A stretch of DNA of 64,000 bases from Pleomorphomonas sp. JP5 (GTDB taxonomy: Bacteria > Pseudomonadota > Alphaproteobacteria > Rhizobiales > Pleomorphomonadaceae), in contig NZ_JAMDLI010000022.1 of NCBI RefSeq assembly GCF_023721815.1, positions 1 to 64,000 of the forward strand, given 5' to 3'. Position 1 is the first letter of the stretch. The number at the start of each line of letters is the position of its first letter. The position numbers and the translations under genes were made by a program. Below are positions 54,818 to 63,681 of the stretch, one piece after another. The notes below the pieces were generated by a model. That model was not told the origin of the DNA, searched no databases, and saw only the letters and a program-made list of their open reading frames with translations.

Positions 54818-56071
54818 TTACTGGACGAGGGTCTGGGCCTGCTCGTCGATCGCCTTGATCACGTCGTCGACCGACGTGCCGTTGGCGAGTTCGGGCTGAT
54901 GGGCGGCGACCACGGAGTCGACTTCGTTGGTGAAGGTGCCGTAGTTAACCGACGGAACCTTGGACAGCCAGTCGGAGAAGGTCTGCCAGATCGGCTCGCC
55001 GCCGAAGAAGGGATCGGACGACTTGTAGGCTTCGCCTTCACGGGCCGCCAGCAGCGAACCGACCGCGCCGCGGTCGACGAGGATCTTCTGATAGAAGTCG
55101 ACGTCCTTGGCGTAGATTTCGTTGAGGAAGTCGATCGCCTCGTCCTTGGCGGCGGAGGCCGACAGGACGTACCAGCTCGAACCGCCGAGGTTCGAGTAGT
55201 GGGTGGCGCCTTCGATCTCAAGCTTCGGAATCGGCGCGATGCCCCAGTTGCCGGACTGCTCGGGCTGGGACTTGACGGTGCCGGTGATCCACACGCCGGT
55301 GGTGACGGACGCCACCTCGCCGCCGGTGAAGGCGCCGACCCAGTCGGCCCAGCCAGCGGCCGGGCGGAAGATCTTGCTGGTCTGGATCTTCTGGATGACT
55401 TCGAGCGCGGCCTTGAGGGCGGTGTTGCCTTCGATCGAGAGGTTGCCGTCCTTGTCGAAGTACCAGCCACCGGCCGACTGCATGATGATGCGGGTGAGGC
55501 CGGCATCATTCGGGTCGTAGGCGAGCATCTTCTTGCCGGTCTTCTCCTCGACGACCTTGGCGATCTCGATGTACTTGTCCCAGGTCAGATCCTGGAGGTC
55601 GGCGGGCTGGAAGCCGGCCTGCGACAGCAGGTCCTTGCGGTAGTAGAAGCCGGTCACGCCCGAGTCGAAGGGCATGGAGTAGACTTTGTCGTCGAGGGTG
55701 GCGAGGGCGACCTTGTAGGGAGCGAAGCCGGAGTAATCGACCTTGTCGCTGAGCGGGGCAAAGGAGTCGGGGAAGGACTGCAAATACTTCTGCGCGCCGT
55801 AATCTTCGATGAGGACGATGTCGGGCATGCCGTCGGCGACACCGGAAGCGAGGCCAGTCTGCAGCTTCTGCTCAAGGTCGACCTTGGCGAAGTCGACGAC
55901 GTTGAGTTTGAAGTCCGGATGCGTCTTGGCGTAGATCTCGCCGGCTTCCTTCATGATCGCGACGTTGAAATTCGGGTCCCAGCACCAGACGGTGATCTCG
56001 GCGGCCTGGGCAGCCGTGATGGCAAACAGGCTGGCGCCCGCGAAGGCGAGCGCGGCGGTTTTGCGGTTCAT
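54818..56071 (-). CDS. sugar ABC transporter substrate-binding protein
   Basis: A 417-aa CUT1-type binding protein with a signal peptide (KTAALAFAGASLFAITAAQAAE), the opening ITVWCWDPNFNVAIMKEAGE, and typical later segments MPDIVLIEDYGAQKYLQSFP and MPFDSGVTGFYYRKDLLSQA. GGAGGA 7 bases upstream decides for ATG 56071 over 56086. First gene of the LacI-regulated operon; two GTAAA/TTTAC palindromes lie upstream. The ligand is probably an oligosaccharide cleaved by the GH2 enzyme. Confidence 0.93.
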   Translation of the reverse strand: MNRKTAALAFAGASLFAITAAQAAEITVWCWDPNFNVAIMKEAGEIYAKTHPDFKLNVVDFAKVDLEQKLQTGLASGVADGMPDIVLIEDYGAQKYLQSFPDSFAPLSDKVDYSGFAPYKVALATLDDKVYSMPFDSGVTGFYYRKDLLSQAGFQPADLQDLTWDKYIEIAKVVEEKTGKKMLAYDPNDAGLTRIIMQSAGGWYFDKDGNLSIEGNTALKAALEVIQKIQTSKIFRPAAGWADWVGAFTGGEVASVTTGVWITGTVKSQPEQSGNWGIAPIPKLEIEGATHYSNLGGSSWYVLSASAAKDEAIDFLNEIYAKDVDFYQKILVDRGAVGSLLAAREGEAYKSSDPFFGGEPIWQTFSDWLSKVPSVNYGTFTNEVDSVVAAHQPELANGTSVDDVIKAIDEQAQTLVQ

Positions 56072-56158
56072 GCGGTTTTCCTCCACTCACGTGTCCGAGG
56101 CGTCCTCAGCCTCTTGGGGCACTATCCGATACTCGTTCACCCGACGCAAGATATTATT

Positions 56159-56173
56159 TAGTAAATTTTACCA
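56159..56173. promoter_or_regulatory. GTAAA/TTTAC palindrome, candidate LacI operator A
   Basis: TAGTAAATTTTACCA, about 90 bp upstream of the binding-protein start. One arm base deviates from the copy at 57450-57465. Confidence 0.6.
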
Positions 56174-56203
56174 ACTTCTCCGGGGCGACAATGTCGGGAT
56201 CAG

Positions 56204-56220
56204 AGGTAAATAGTTTACCT
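56204..56220. promoter_or_regulatory. GTAAA/TTTAC palindrome, candidate LacI operator B
   Basis: AGGTAAA-TAG-TTTACCT: perfect 7-bp arms, upstream of operator A in the binding-protein promoter region. Confidence 0.65.
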
Positions 56221-56337
56221 GCCCCGAAGGCGAAAGCCAATCGCTTGGGGATGACCAATTAGGATAGGTACGGATAGCCACGCCGCGCGGCTCAGGCACG
56301 CGAGCGCGGTCGATCGAGAGAGCTTGTCACCCTCTTT

Positions 56338-57378
56338 TCAGGCCTCGTCGTCGGGGCGACGGCAGCTGTCGCGCCAGATGAGCTCGGTGGCGATGGTGAC
56401 GCGCTTGACGTAGTCGCGGCCGTTGAGCTGCTCCATCAGCAGGTCGAAGGCATTCTCGCCGATGCGCTCGGCCGGGATGCGGACGGTGGTGAGCGGCGGA
56501 GCCAGGAACTGGGCGGCCGGAATGTCGTTGAAGCTCGCCACGGCTATGTCGGTCGGAATGCGAAGGCCGCGCTCCTGGATGGCGCGATAGGCGCCGATCG
56601 CCACATTGTCGTTGGACGTGACGACGATCTCCGGCAGGTCGGCCTTGGCCATCAACTCGCAGGCGAGGCGATAGCCGCTCTCGAAACGGAGCTGCTCGGC
56701 CAGCAGATAGTGAGACGGATTGAACAGGCCCTTCTTCTCGGTCCATTCCCGGAAGGTCTTGGCGCGTTCCTCACTGGACGGATAGAGCACGTTGCCCGAG
56801 GGGCGGTCGTCACCGAGGAAGCCGAAGCGCCGGTATCCGGCGGTGTGGAGGCGGTCGAGCAGGCGCGCCATGGCGAAGGACAAGTCGCAGGCCACGATGT
56901 CGAACTGGTCGATGTTCGGGGCGAAGTCGGCCAGAACCAGATTGGCGTTGGTGTGCCGCACCCAGTCGATCTCGGCGTCGGTGTGCATGCCGAGCGCTAT
57001 GATGCCGGCAGCCCCCTGAAGATCCTCGGCTGGTGGCAGCTCGGCGGAACGGTAGATGACCTGCACTTCGACGCGGTTGGCGCGTGCTCGCGCTTCGATG
57101 CCCATGCGGACGCCGATGTAGTAGGGGTCGGCCAACTCTTCCTCGGGGCGAAGGAAATGCACGATGCCGATGCGGGCGCCGGCGTGGTCGCTTGACGCCT
57201 GCGGCCGGTGCGGACGAGGCCGATTGCGTGGCGTCAGGTAGTTGAGCGCCTCTGCGGTCTCGATGATCGCCTGCCGCTTCGCCTCGGTGATCGACAGGGT
57301 CGCGTCGTAATTGAGGACGCGCGAGACGGTGGCCGAGGAAACTCCGACCGCCTTGGCGATTTCCTTGATCGTGACCAT
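56338..57378 (-). CDS. LacI-family transcriptional regulator of the GH2/sugar ABC operon
   Basis: A 346-aa LacI/GalR regulator. The HTH IKEIAKAVGVSSATVSRVLN lies at the very N-terminus, and the effector domain contains EIVVTSNDNVAIGAYRAIQE and VASFNDIPAAQFLAPPLTTV. Its first seven residues plus the YLTPRNRPRP hinge region are like EbgR and related galactoside repressors. It lies directly upstream of the transporter operon on the same strand. Matching palindromes occur before it (57450-57465) and before the binding-protein gene, suggesting autoregulation plus operon control. Confidence 0.92.
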   Translation of the reverse strand: MVTIKEIAKAVGVSSATVSRVLNYDATLSITEAKRQAIIETAEALNYLTPRNRPRPHRPQASSDHAGARIGIVHFLRPEEELADPYYIGVRMGIEARARANRVEVQVIYRSAELPPAEDLQGAAGIIALGMHTDAEIDWVRHTNANLVLADFAPNIDQFDIVACDLSFAMARLLDRLHTAGYRRFGFLGDDRPSGNVLYPSSEERAKTFREWTEKKGLFNPSHYLLAEQLRFESGYRLACELMAKADLPEIVVTSNDNVAIGAYRAIQERGLRIPTDIAVASFNDIPAAQFLAPPLTTVRIPAERIGENAFDLLMEQLNGRDYVKRVTIATELIWRDSCRRPDDEA

Positions 57379-57449
57379 CCGTGCACTCTCACCCAGCTGC
57401 CCAAACGCCGCTCAGCCGTTCCAGTCTACGGCCAAACGACCATTCTCGG

Positions 57450-57465
57450 TAGTAAAGTTTTACTA
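57450..57465. promoter_or_regulatory. GTAAA/TTTAC palindrome, candidate LacI operator C
   Basis: TAGTAAA-GT-TTTACTA: perfect 7-bp arms, about 70 bp upstream of the LacI-family gene. It shares its arms with operators A and B. Confidence 0.65.
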
Positions 57466-57612
57466 AATCATCCGAAAGGAGGATGCCGACCGGAAGGCAC
57501 CATTCACGTTGCCGCCGGGGAATCCGGCGAAGAAGCGGACTTTCTGTTACCCGCATTCGTCAGGCAGTGTAAAGGCTTGCGGCCAGTTCGCTCTCTATCG
57601 TCGGCAAAACGA

Positions 57613-58047
57613 TCATTGCCAGGCGATCAGCATGGCGCCGGTGGCAATCAGGGCGACGCCGGCTATGCCCTGCGGTGACAGACGCTCGCCGAGGAAAAAG
57701 GCGGCGAAGATGGCAATGAATACCACCGACAACTTGTCGATAGGGGCGACACGCGATGCGTCGCCGAGCTTGAGCGCTCTGAAATAGCAGAGCCAGGACG
57801 CGCCGGTGGCAAGGCCCGACAGCGCAAGGAACAGCCACGTGCGGCCCGGAACTGCGGACATTTGGGCAAAGCCGCCGCCGATCGACACCACGAACGCGGC
57901 GAGAGCCAGCACGACGGCGGTGCGAATGAATGTCGCGAGATCGGAACTAATCGCTTCGACGCCGACTTTAGCTAGTATCGCGGTCATCGCCGCCGATGCG
58001 GCCGACAGAACCGCCCAAGTCTGCCAAAACTGAAAAAGGCTTTTCAT
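57613..58047 (-). CDS. single-domain EamA (DMT) family transporter
   Basis: A 144-aa membrane protein with one EamA domain and five predicted membrane segments; segments such as LSGLATGASWLCYFRALKLG and SVVFIAIFAAFFLGERLSPQ are typical. Most DMT exporters have two such domains in tandem; half-size ones act as dimers. AAGGAA is 8 bases before ATG 58047, ruling out the much longer upstream reading. Substrate unknown. It is divergent from the GST gene. Confidence 0.87.
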   Translation of the reverse strand: MKSLFQFWQTWAVLSAASAAMTAILAKVGVEAISSDLATFIRTAVVLALAAFVVSIGGGFAQMSAVPGRTWLFLALSGLATGASWLCYFRALKLGDASRVAPIDKLSVVFIAIFAAFFLGERLSPQGIAGVALIATGAMLIAWQ

Positions 58048-58188
58048 GATGGCGAGTTCCTTTTCCGAAATGCCGGACGCTAGCACGAGTGGCGGGGTCG
58101 CGGGCGTCTTTCCCACGTGGGTGGAGGGCGCCAATTGCCAAACGTCGGCGAAGGTTCCACATTGCCGGCACAATCGGAGCGCTTTGCC

Positions 58189-58842
58189 ATGCTGACCATC
58201 TACGGTGTCTACAAATCGCGCGCGTCGCGCCTCTACTGGCTGTGCGAGGAGCTTGGGCTCGCGTTCCGCAAGGAACCGGTGCTTCAGGCGCGCAAGGTGC
58301 CCGATCCGCTCGCCGCCGACGCGCCGGTCAACACCTGGACGCCTTCCTTCCTCGCCATCAATCCGATGGGACAGGTTCCGGCCATCGACGACGATGGACT
58401 CGTGCTGACCGAGTCGCTCGCCATCCTCCTTTACCTTGCCAAGAAGCAGAACGGGCCGCTGGCTCCGACCGATATCGCGGAGGAGGGGAAGATGCTGCAG
58501 TGGTTGTTCTGGGGCGCAACCGCGCTGGAGCCGATCACTGTCGTCGTCACCCAGGGGGATGAGAGCGGCGAGTGGAAGACCGAGGCGGGCAAGAAAAGGC
58601 TCGTCGGTATTGGAGAGGCGCTGAAACGGCCCCTGTCCGCCTTCGAAAAGCATCTCGCCACCAGCGACTATGTCGTGGGCGATCGCTTTACGGTGGTCGA
58701 CCTGGCGATTGCCGAGATCGTCCGCTATGCGCAGGGGCATCCCGAACTGCTCGAGGGCTATCCCAGGGTGAGGGCGTGGCTGGAGCGTTGTCAGTCGCGA
58801 GCCGGCTTCAAGGCGATGTGGGCGAAGCGCAACGCGGAGTGA
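58189..58842 (+). CDS. glutathione S-transferase
   Basis: A 217-aa soluble GST. The N-terminal thioredoxin fold (residues 1-85) has the active-site region YGVYKSRASRLYWLCEELGL, NPMGQVPAIDDDGLVLTES (cis-Pro and gamma-glutamyl binding). The helical C-terminal domain ends with GDRFTVVDLAIAEIVRYAQG, the N-capping box. Substrate unknown. ATG 58189 opens the thioredoxin fold. Confidence 0.9.
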   Translation: MLTIYGVYKSRASRLYWLCEELGLAFRKEPVLQARKVPDPLAADAPVNTWTPSFLAINPMGQVPAIDDDGLVLTESLAILLYLAKKQNGPLAPTDIAEEGKMLQWLFWGATALEPITVVVTQGDESGEWKTEAGKKRLVGIGEALKRPLSAFEKHLATSDYVVGDRFTVVDLAIAEIVRYAQGHPELLEGYPRVRAWLERCQSRAGFKAMWAKRNAE

Positions 58843-58915
58843 TGGCAAGGTCGATTGACACGGTCGGCCACTGCTGCCACATGCGGCCGACAATCCACCC
58901 TGGCCCGGAGCGACC

Positions 58916-59740
58916 ATGACCATCGCCAGCCCGCGACTGCTAGATGGCCTGATCGCCGCTTCGATCGAGGCCGGCCGGATCATTCTCGACATCTACAGCC
59001 GACCGATCGACGTCTCCTTCAAGGCCGACGCCTCACCGGTGACCGAGGCCGACAGGCTGGCCGAGGCCGTGCTGCTCGCCGCGCTCGGGCGTCTTGCGCC
59101 CGACACGCCGGTGGTGGCCGAGGAAAGCGTGTCGGTCGGCCGGGTGCCGCCCGCCGCCGATTGTTTCTTCCTGGTCGATCCGCTCGATGGCACCAAGGAG
59201 TTCATCCATCGCAACGGCGACTTCACGGTCAATGTCGCGCTGGTCGAGCAAGGCGTACCGGTGATGGGCGTCGTTTACGCGCCGGCGGTTGGGCGGCTGT
59301 TCGCCGGCGGTCCCGGCGGGGCTTGGGAAATGGCTGTCGAAAAACACGCTCCCGGCGAACGGCGTCCGATCCACGTGCGGGAACTCCCGGACGAGGGGGC
59401 GACGCTACTGGTCTCGCGCAGCCATGCCACGCCCGCCACCGATGCCTTTCGCCCCACCGTTGTCGTGGCGGAGCGGCGCGTTGTCGGCTCGTCGCTGAAG
59501 TTCTGTCTGATCGCGGCCGGAGAGGCCGACGTCTACCCACGTTTCGGGCCGACCATGGAATGGGACACGGCGGCCGGCGACGCCGTGTTGAGGGCCGCCG
59601 GCGGCGTCGTGACGTTGTCGGACGGAACACTGTTTCCCTATGGCAAGCGGGGGCGTCCTGGGCTTGCCGATTTTGCCAATCCGTCGTTCATTGCCGCATC
59701 CGATCGACGCCTTGTCGCGTTTCATGGTGGTCAGGTGTGA
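58916..59740 (+). CDS. cysQ: 3'(2'),5'-bisphosphate nucleotidase CysQ
   Basis: A 274-aa inositol-monophosphatase superfamily enzyme. Metal-binding motifs are VVAEESVS, FFLVDPLDGTKEFIHRNGDF and TMEWDTAAGDAVLRAAGG; the KEFI sequence is specific to CysQ. It hydrolyses PAP, the by-product of sulfate assimilation. A serine acetyltransferase gene, also of sulfur metabolism, begins 4 kb downstream but is not contiguous. Confidence 0.93.
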   Translation: MTIASPRLLDGLIAASIEAGRIILDIYSRPIDVSFKADASPVTEADRLAEAVLLAALGRLAPDTPVVAEESVSVGRVPPAADCFFLVDPLDGTKEFIHRNGDFTVNVALVEQGVPVMGVVYAPAVGRLFAGGPGGAWEMAVEKHAPGERRPIHVRELPDEGATLLVSRSHATPATDAFRPTVVVAERRVVGSSLKFCLIAAGEADVYPRFGPTMEWDTAAGDAVLRAAGGVVTLSDGTLFPYGKRGRPGLADFANPSFIAASDRRLVAFHGGQV

Positions 59741-59761
59741 TCCGCATTTAAGGAGATTGTC

Positions 59762-60934
59762 GTGAGCCAGTCCGAAGCCCGGCGCGAACTTGCCGCCGTT
59801 ACCGAAGAACTCAAGTCGTGGCTGATGACCGAAGCGCTGCCGATCTGGTGGGCATTCGGCGTCGATCATGTCAACGGCGGTTTCCATGAGGTGCTGGGGC
59901 TGCGCTGCGAGATAACGCCTGCGCCGCGCCGGGTTCGCGTCACGGCGCGCCAGATCTTCACCTTTGCCCTGGCTGGCCGTCTCGGCTGGACCGGCCCGTG
60001 GGAGCGGACGGTGGAGGAGGGGCTCGACTACTTCCTGGAGAAGTGCGTGCTGCCCAATGGCGCCGTTCGCATGGTGACCAACGCCGACGGCTCGCCCAAG
60101 GACGACACCTTCTGCCTCTACGATCAGGCGTTCGCCCTGTTCGCGATGGCCGCCGCCGCATCGGTGGTCAAGGATCGGTCTGCGGTCGAGGCGGCGGCGG
60201 TGAAGCTGCGCACTCTCTTGATGACGGACTACAAGAACCCGATCGCCGGCTTCGAGGAGTCCATCCCGCGTTCGCTGCCGCTCAAGGCCAATCCGCACAT
60301 GCACATGTTCGAGGCTTGCCTTGCCTGGGAGGAGGTTGGGGGCGATGCGACGTGGAGCCAGCTCGCGGACGAGATCGCCGAGCTCTGCCTCTCCAAGTTC
60401 CTCGATCCCAAGGAGGGGTGGCTCAAGGAGTTCTTCAACGCCGACTGGTCGGTGGTGGATGGCGTGGACGGGCATATCTGCGAACCCGGCCATCAGTTCG
60501 AGTGGGCTTGGCTGCTCACCCGTTGGGGCACGTCGCGCAAGCGCCCCGATGCCGTCGCCGCGGCGCGGCGTCTTTGCGAGCTGGGCGAGGCGCACGGCAT
60601 CAACGTGCCGCAGCAGGTCGCGATCATGGGCCTGCTCGACGATCTCACCATTCACGACGGCACGGCGCGCATGTGGTCGCAGACCGAGCGGATGAAGGGC
60701 AACGTGGCGCTGGCCGCCGTTGCGCCCGACGAGGCGGATCGCGACGATCATCTCGGAAAGGTGGTTATCGCGGCGAGGGCCTTGCAGCGTTATTTCGAGG
60801 TCGACACGCCCGGCCTCTGGCGCGACCGCATGAACCCGGACGGTTCCTTCGTGATCGAGCCGGCGCCCGCCTCGACCTTCTATCACATCATCTGCGCTAT
60901 CGACGAGGTTGGGAAGTACGTCTCATCTCGTTGA
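59762..60934 (+). CDS. AGE family epimerase/isomerase
   Basis: A 390-aa (alpha/alpha)6-barrel enzyme of the N-acylglucosamine 2-epimerase family. Conserved segments are WWAFGVDHVNGGFHEVLGLR, RQIFTFALAGRLG, LYDQAFALFAMAAAA, NPHMHMFEACLAWEE and CEPGHQFEWAWLL, the His residues being catalytic. Members interconvert GlcNAc/ManNAc, mannose/fructose or cellobiose epimers; mannose isomerase is a common annotation. The start is a GTG with AGGAGA 7 bases upstream. It follows cysQ by 21 bp and may be cotranscribed. Confidence 0.88.
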   Translation: MSQSEARRELAAVTEELKSWLMTEALPIWWAFGVDHVNGGFHEVLGLRCEITPAPRRVRVTARQIFTFALAGRLGWTGPWERTVEEGLDYFLEKCVLPNGAVRMVTNADGSPKDDTFCLYDQAFALFAMAAAASVVKDRSAVEAAAVKLRTLLMTDYKNPIAGFEESIPRSLPLKANPHMHMFEACLAWEEVGGDATWSQLADEIAELCLSKFLDPKEGWLKEFFNADWSVVDGVDGHICEPGHQFEWAWLLTRWGTSRKRPDAVAAARRLCELGEAHGINVPQQVAIMGLLDDLTIHDGTARMWSQTERMKGNVALAAVAPDEADRDDHLGKVVIAARALQRYFEVDTPGLWRDRMNPDGSFVIEPAPASTFYHIICAIDEVGKYVSSR

Positions 60935-61157
60935 AATGATTGGCGTACTCTCGTCGTCTTGATGTTCTGAATCATGGAGCCGTTCCCGCTGCCCGTTCGG
61001 TGGCTGGGGCGGCTTCTTCATGTTCAGATTCCGATTCAACGAGTTCGGCGCGGTGAAGAGTCCGGTGGATCGCCCAAGTGTCTGATCTCCGGTGCTTGCA
61101 CGCGAAACAATTGTGAGTTCAAGTGCCCTCGGAGGATGGCGTAACGAAGAGGTAACC

Positions 61158-62747
61158 ATGGGAGGCAAAGCGGACGGTCGTCTGTACGGACAGCCGATGG
61201 AAGAGTCGGGTCTCGACGCGGCCTTCATCGAACGATCGCTGTTCGATGCCCTGATCGACATCGCCGCGGCCGACCCGGATCTCGTGGCCATCGAAGATCA
61301 GAACCGGCAACCGGTGACCCGCCGGAACCTTCTCCTTGCCGCCTGTGTGCTTGGCCGCCGTCTTGCTTCCTTCAGCCGAAAGGGCGAGCGGGTAGGGTTG
61401 TTGCTGCCCAACGTCAACGGTGCCGCCATCGCCTTCTTTGCGCTTCACGCCTACGGGCGGACGCCGGCGCTTCTCAACTTCACCTCGGGTAGCCATGGTC
61501 TTTCCGGTGCCATCAAGGTCGGCGCCATTCGGACGGTGATCACGTCGAGCGCCTTCGTGAAGACAGCCAAGCTCGAGCCGGTGATCGACGATCTCAAGGA
61601 TGCGGTCCGCATCGTCTATCTCGAGGACGTCAGGGCCGGTCTTTCGCTGCTCGACAAGGCCGTCGGCGCTGGCTATGCGCGCTGGGCGAGGGCGCTTCAT
61701 CGCCTCTATCGGCGAGCACCGCGCGACATCGCCGCCGTGCTCTTTACCTCGGGGACCGAAGGAGCGCCGAAGGGGGTAGGCCTCACGGCGACCAACTTCC
61801 TGTCCAACGTCGCGCAGATCCTGGCGCTCTATCGGTTCTATCCCGAAGACACGATGTTCAACGCCCTGCCGGTGTTCCATTCCTATGGGCTGACCGCCGG
61901 CCTGTTCCTGCCTGTCTTCGGTCGCTTCAAGTCCTTCCTCTATCCCTCGCCGCTGCACTACAAGATCATCCCCGGTCTCGTGCGCGACAGCGGCTCGACC
62001 GTGTTGCTCTCCACCGACACCTTTGCGGCCGGCTGGGCGCGGTCGGCCGAGGACGGCGACTTCGGCAAGGTGCGGCTCACCATTCTCGGTGCCGAGCGCG
62101 TCAAGGAACAGACCAGGGCCTTGTGGATGGATCGCTTCGGCGTGGTGCTCAACGAGGGCTATGGGGCGACCGAGTGCGCGCCGGTCCTGTCGGTCAACTA
62201 CCCCGGCAGTTTCCGCGATGGCACTGTGGGGCGCTTGCTGCCGGGCATCGAGGCGAGGCTCGATCCGGTGCCCGGCCTTGAGATCGGCGGGCGCCTCCAT
62301 GTGCGGGCTCCCAACATCATGGCCGGTTACTACCTTGCCGACCGGCCCGGCGAACTCGTGCATAACGATCCGGACGGCTGGTATGACACCGGCGACATCG
62401 TCTCGATAGACGATGACGGCTTCGTCACGCTGCTCGGGCGGGCGAAGCGTTTCGCCAAGGTCGGCGGCGAGATGATTTCGTTGGCCGCCGTGGAGGCTTT
62501 CGCCGCCGCCCTCTGGCCTCACGCCTCGCACGCCGTCGTTGCCATCTCCGATCCACGCAAAGGCGAGGCTCTTGTGCTGGTCACCGATGCGGGCGACGCC
62601 AGCGTCGAAGCGCTCAGCGCCTATGCGCGCGAGCATGGGGTGCCGGAGCTGCAGGTGCCGCGGAAGATCGTCAAAACCTACGCCTTGCCTGTGCTTGGGA
62701 CCGGCAAGATGGACATCGCCGCCATCGAGCAAATGGCGCGGTCCTGA
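61158..62747 (+). CDS. AMP-forming acyl-CoA/acyl-ACP synthetase
   Basis: A 529-aa ANL enzyme with all motifs intact: P-loop AVLFTSGTEGAPKGVGLT, YGATE in NEGYGATECAP, YDTGDIV, LLGRAKRFAKVGGEM and the A10 lysine in PVLGTGKMD. It activates a fatty acid as acyl-adenylate. The sequence resembles the synthetase half of Aas (acyl-ACP synthetase/2-acylglycerophosphoethanolamine acyltransferase). GAAGAGG upstream supports ATG 61158. It provides a useful intact contrast to the degenerate ANL protein at 5.2-6.8 kb. Confidence 0.92.
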   Translation: MGGKADGRLYGQPMEESGLDAAFIERSLFDALIDIAAADPDLVAIEDQNRQPVTRRNLLLAACVLGRRLASFSRKGERVGLLLPNVNGAAIAFFALHAYGRTPALLNFTSGSHGLSGAIKVGAIRTVITSSAFVKTAKLEPVIDDLKDAVRIVYLEDVRAGLSLLDKAVGAGYARWARALHRLYRRAPRDIAAVLFTSGTEGAPKGVGLTATNFLSNVAQILALYRFYPEDTMFNALPVFHSYGLTAGLFLPVFGRFKSFLYPSPLHYKIIPGLVRDSGSTVLLSTDTFAAGWARSAEDGDFGKVRLTILGAERVKEQTRALWMDRFGVVLNEGYGATECAPVLSVNYPGSFRDGTVGRLLPGIEARLDPVPGLEIGGRLHVRAPNIMAGYYLADRPGELVHNDPDGWYDTGDIVSIDDDGFVTLLGRAKRFAKVGGEMISLAAVEAFAAALWPHASHAVVAISDPRKGEALVLVTDAGDASVEALSAYAREHGVPELQVPRKIVKTYALPVLGTGKMDIAAIEQMARS

Positions 62748-63681
62748 GGCGATTTCCCCGCTCGATCGTCGAAGTGTCTGAAGGGATTCACCTCCCGGCG
62801 CTGTCGGGTTGTGCCAAAGGTGATCGATTCACCGATCGGTAACCCTTCCATGAGACTCTTCATGCGCGCCATAGAGTGTCCGGCACAACCAAGAGTCGTT
62901 GTTCGAGTTTGGTTGAAGTTGCTCGGATTTTAGATGAAGAAGGCGTGAATCTTTATGATTAACAAAGCGTTGATCGCCTTTGTTAATCTATTCTCTCAAA
63001 AAACACGGGCTTTCCATCCGCGCAGTTGCCTTGGCACTTGCGGTGGCTTGGATAAACCAAGCTAAATCATTGGGATACGTGGATATCCTCTGATCTGGCT
63101 GATGATTTGACGTGTCTTGTTTCGGTCAGGAAAAAGGGGCGGAAAATCAGCCCCGAACATCAGAAAATACCTTCTTTTCAAACTCCCCCACGCATGATCG
63201 GGCCTCCTTCTGCGAGGAGATATCCGGCGATGCCAAGTTCCGATTTTGGGCGTCGGCTGCAACTTCCGGGAGTCCGGTGCGCCGCCGCTTGAGACAATGA
63301 ATCAAAACCGGTGGGTTCGATCAAGCCCAAATGGGAGTCATTTCAGGTGGTTGGCCGAGGAGGTTTGCCCAACTTCGAGTCATGTCCGCTTGATGCTGTG
63401 AATCCGCTTGCAGGGGCAGACGACTGAAGTCTCCGTTCAGCCGAAAGGATCGAAGTTCCGCTTCGCGCCGAAACGGTTCGCGCTCGTCGTCCGATGGGGC
63501 GGATCAGGACGGGCGCCTCGCCTTGCGACATCAACAGAGAATGCGTTTGCCCTTCGCCTGCCTGGCACGCAACAAAAGCATCGCCTGCGGACTTTTCCCC
63601 GGACGGCCGTCCGACTATCATGAAGCCTAAATCATGGACGCGTGGCCGACCTTGACGGGCTGGCCGATCTCTTGCCCAAGG
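62748..63681. other. gene-free region of about 930 bp
   Basis: No convincing protein gene on either strand; the longest minus-strand ORF (63343-63831) is Arg/Ser-rich and unlike a protein. The stretch 62880-63250 is clearly AT-richer. It contains a 10-bp palindrome ACCGATCGGT (62831-62840), a long hairpin (62957-62988), a smaller one (63046-63062) and a 14-bp palindrome CGGACGGCCGTCCG (63600-63613). It may hold a promoter of the downstream gene or an unrecognised small RNA. Confidence 0.45.
62957..62988. other. long AT-rich hairpin
   Basis: GATTAACAAAG and CTTTGTTAATC are perfect 11-bp arms (62957-62967 with 62978-62988), with CG/CG pairing inside and TATTCTCTC after. It could be a terminator about 210 bp after the acyl-CoA synthetase gene, or an operator. 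Confidence 0.5.

Noticed and set aside
61119-62732. 537-codon minus-strand ORF opposite the acyl-CoA synthetase
   Set aside because: Antisense shadow; all ANL motifs are on the plus strand.
63046-63062. GCTTGG/CCAAGC hairpin as a terminator
   Set aside because: The stem is only 6 bp with no T tract on either strand; kept only as part of the intergenic description.
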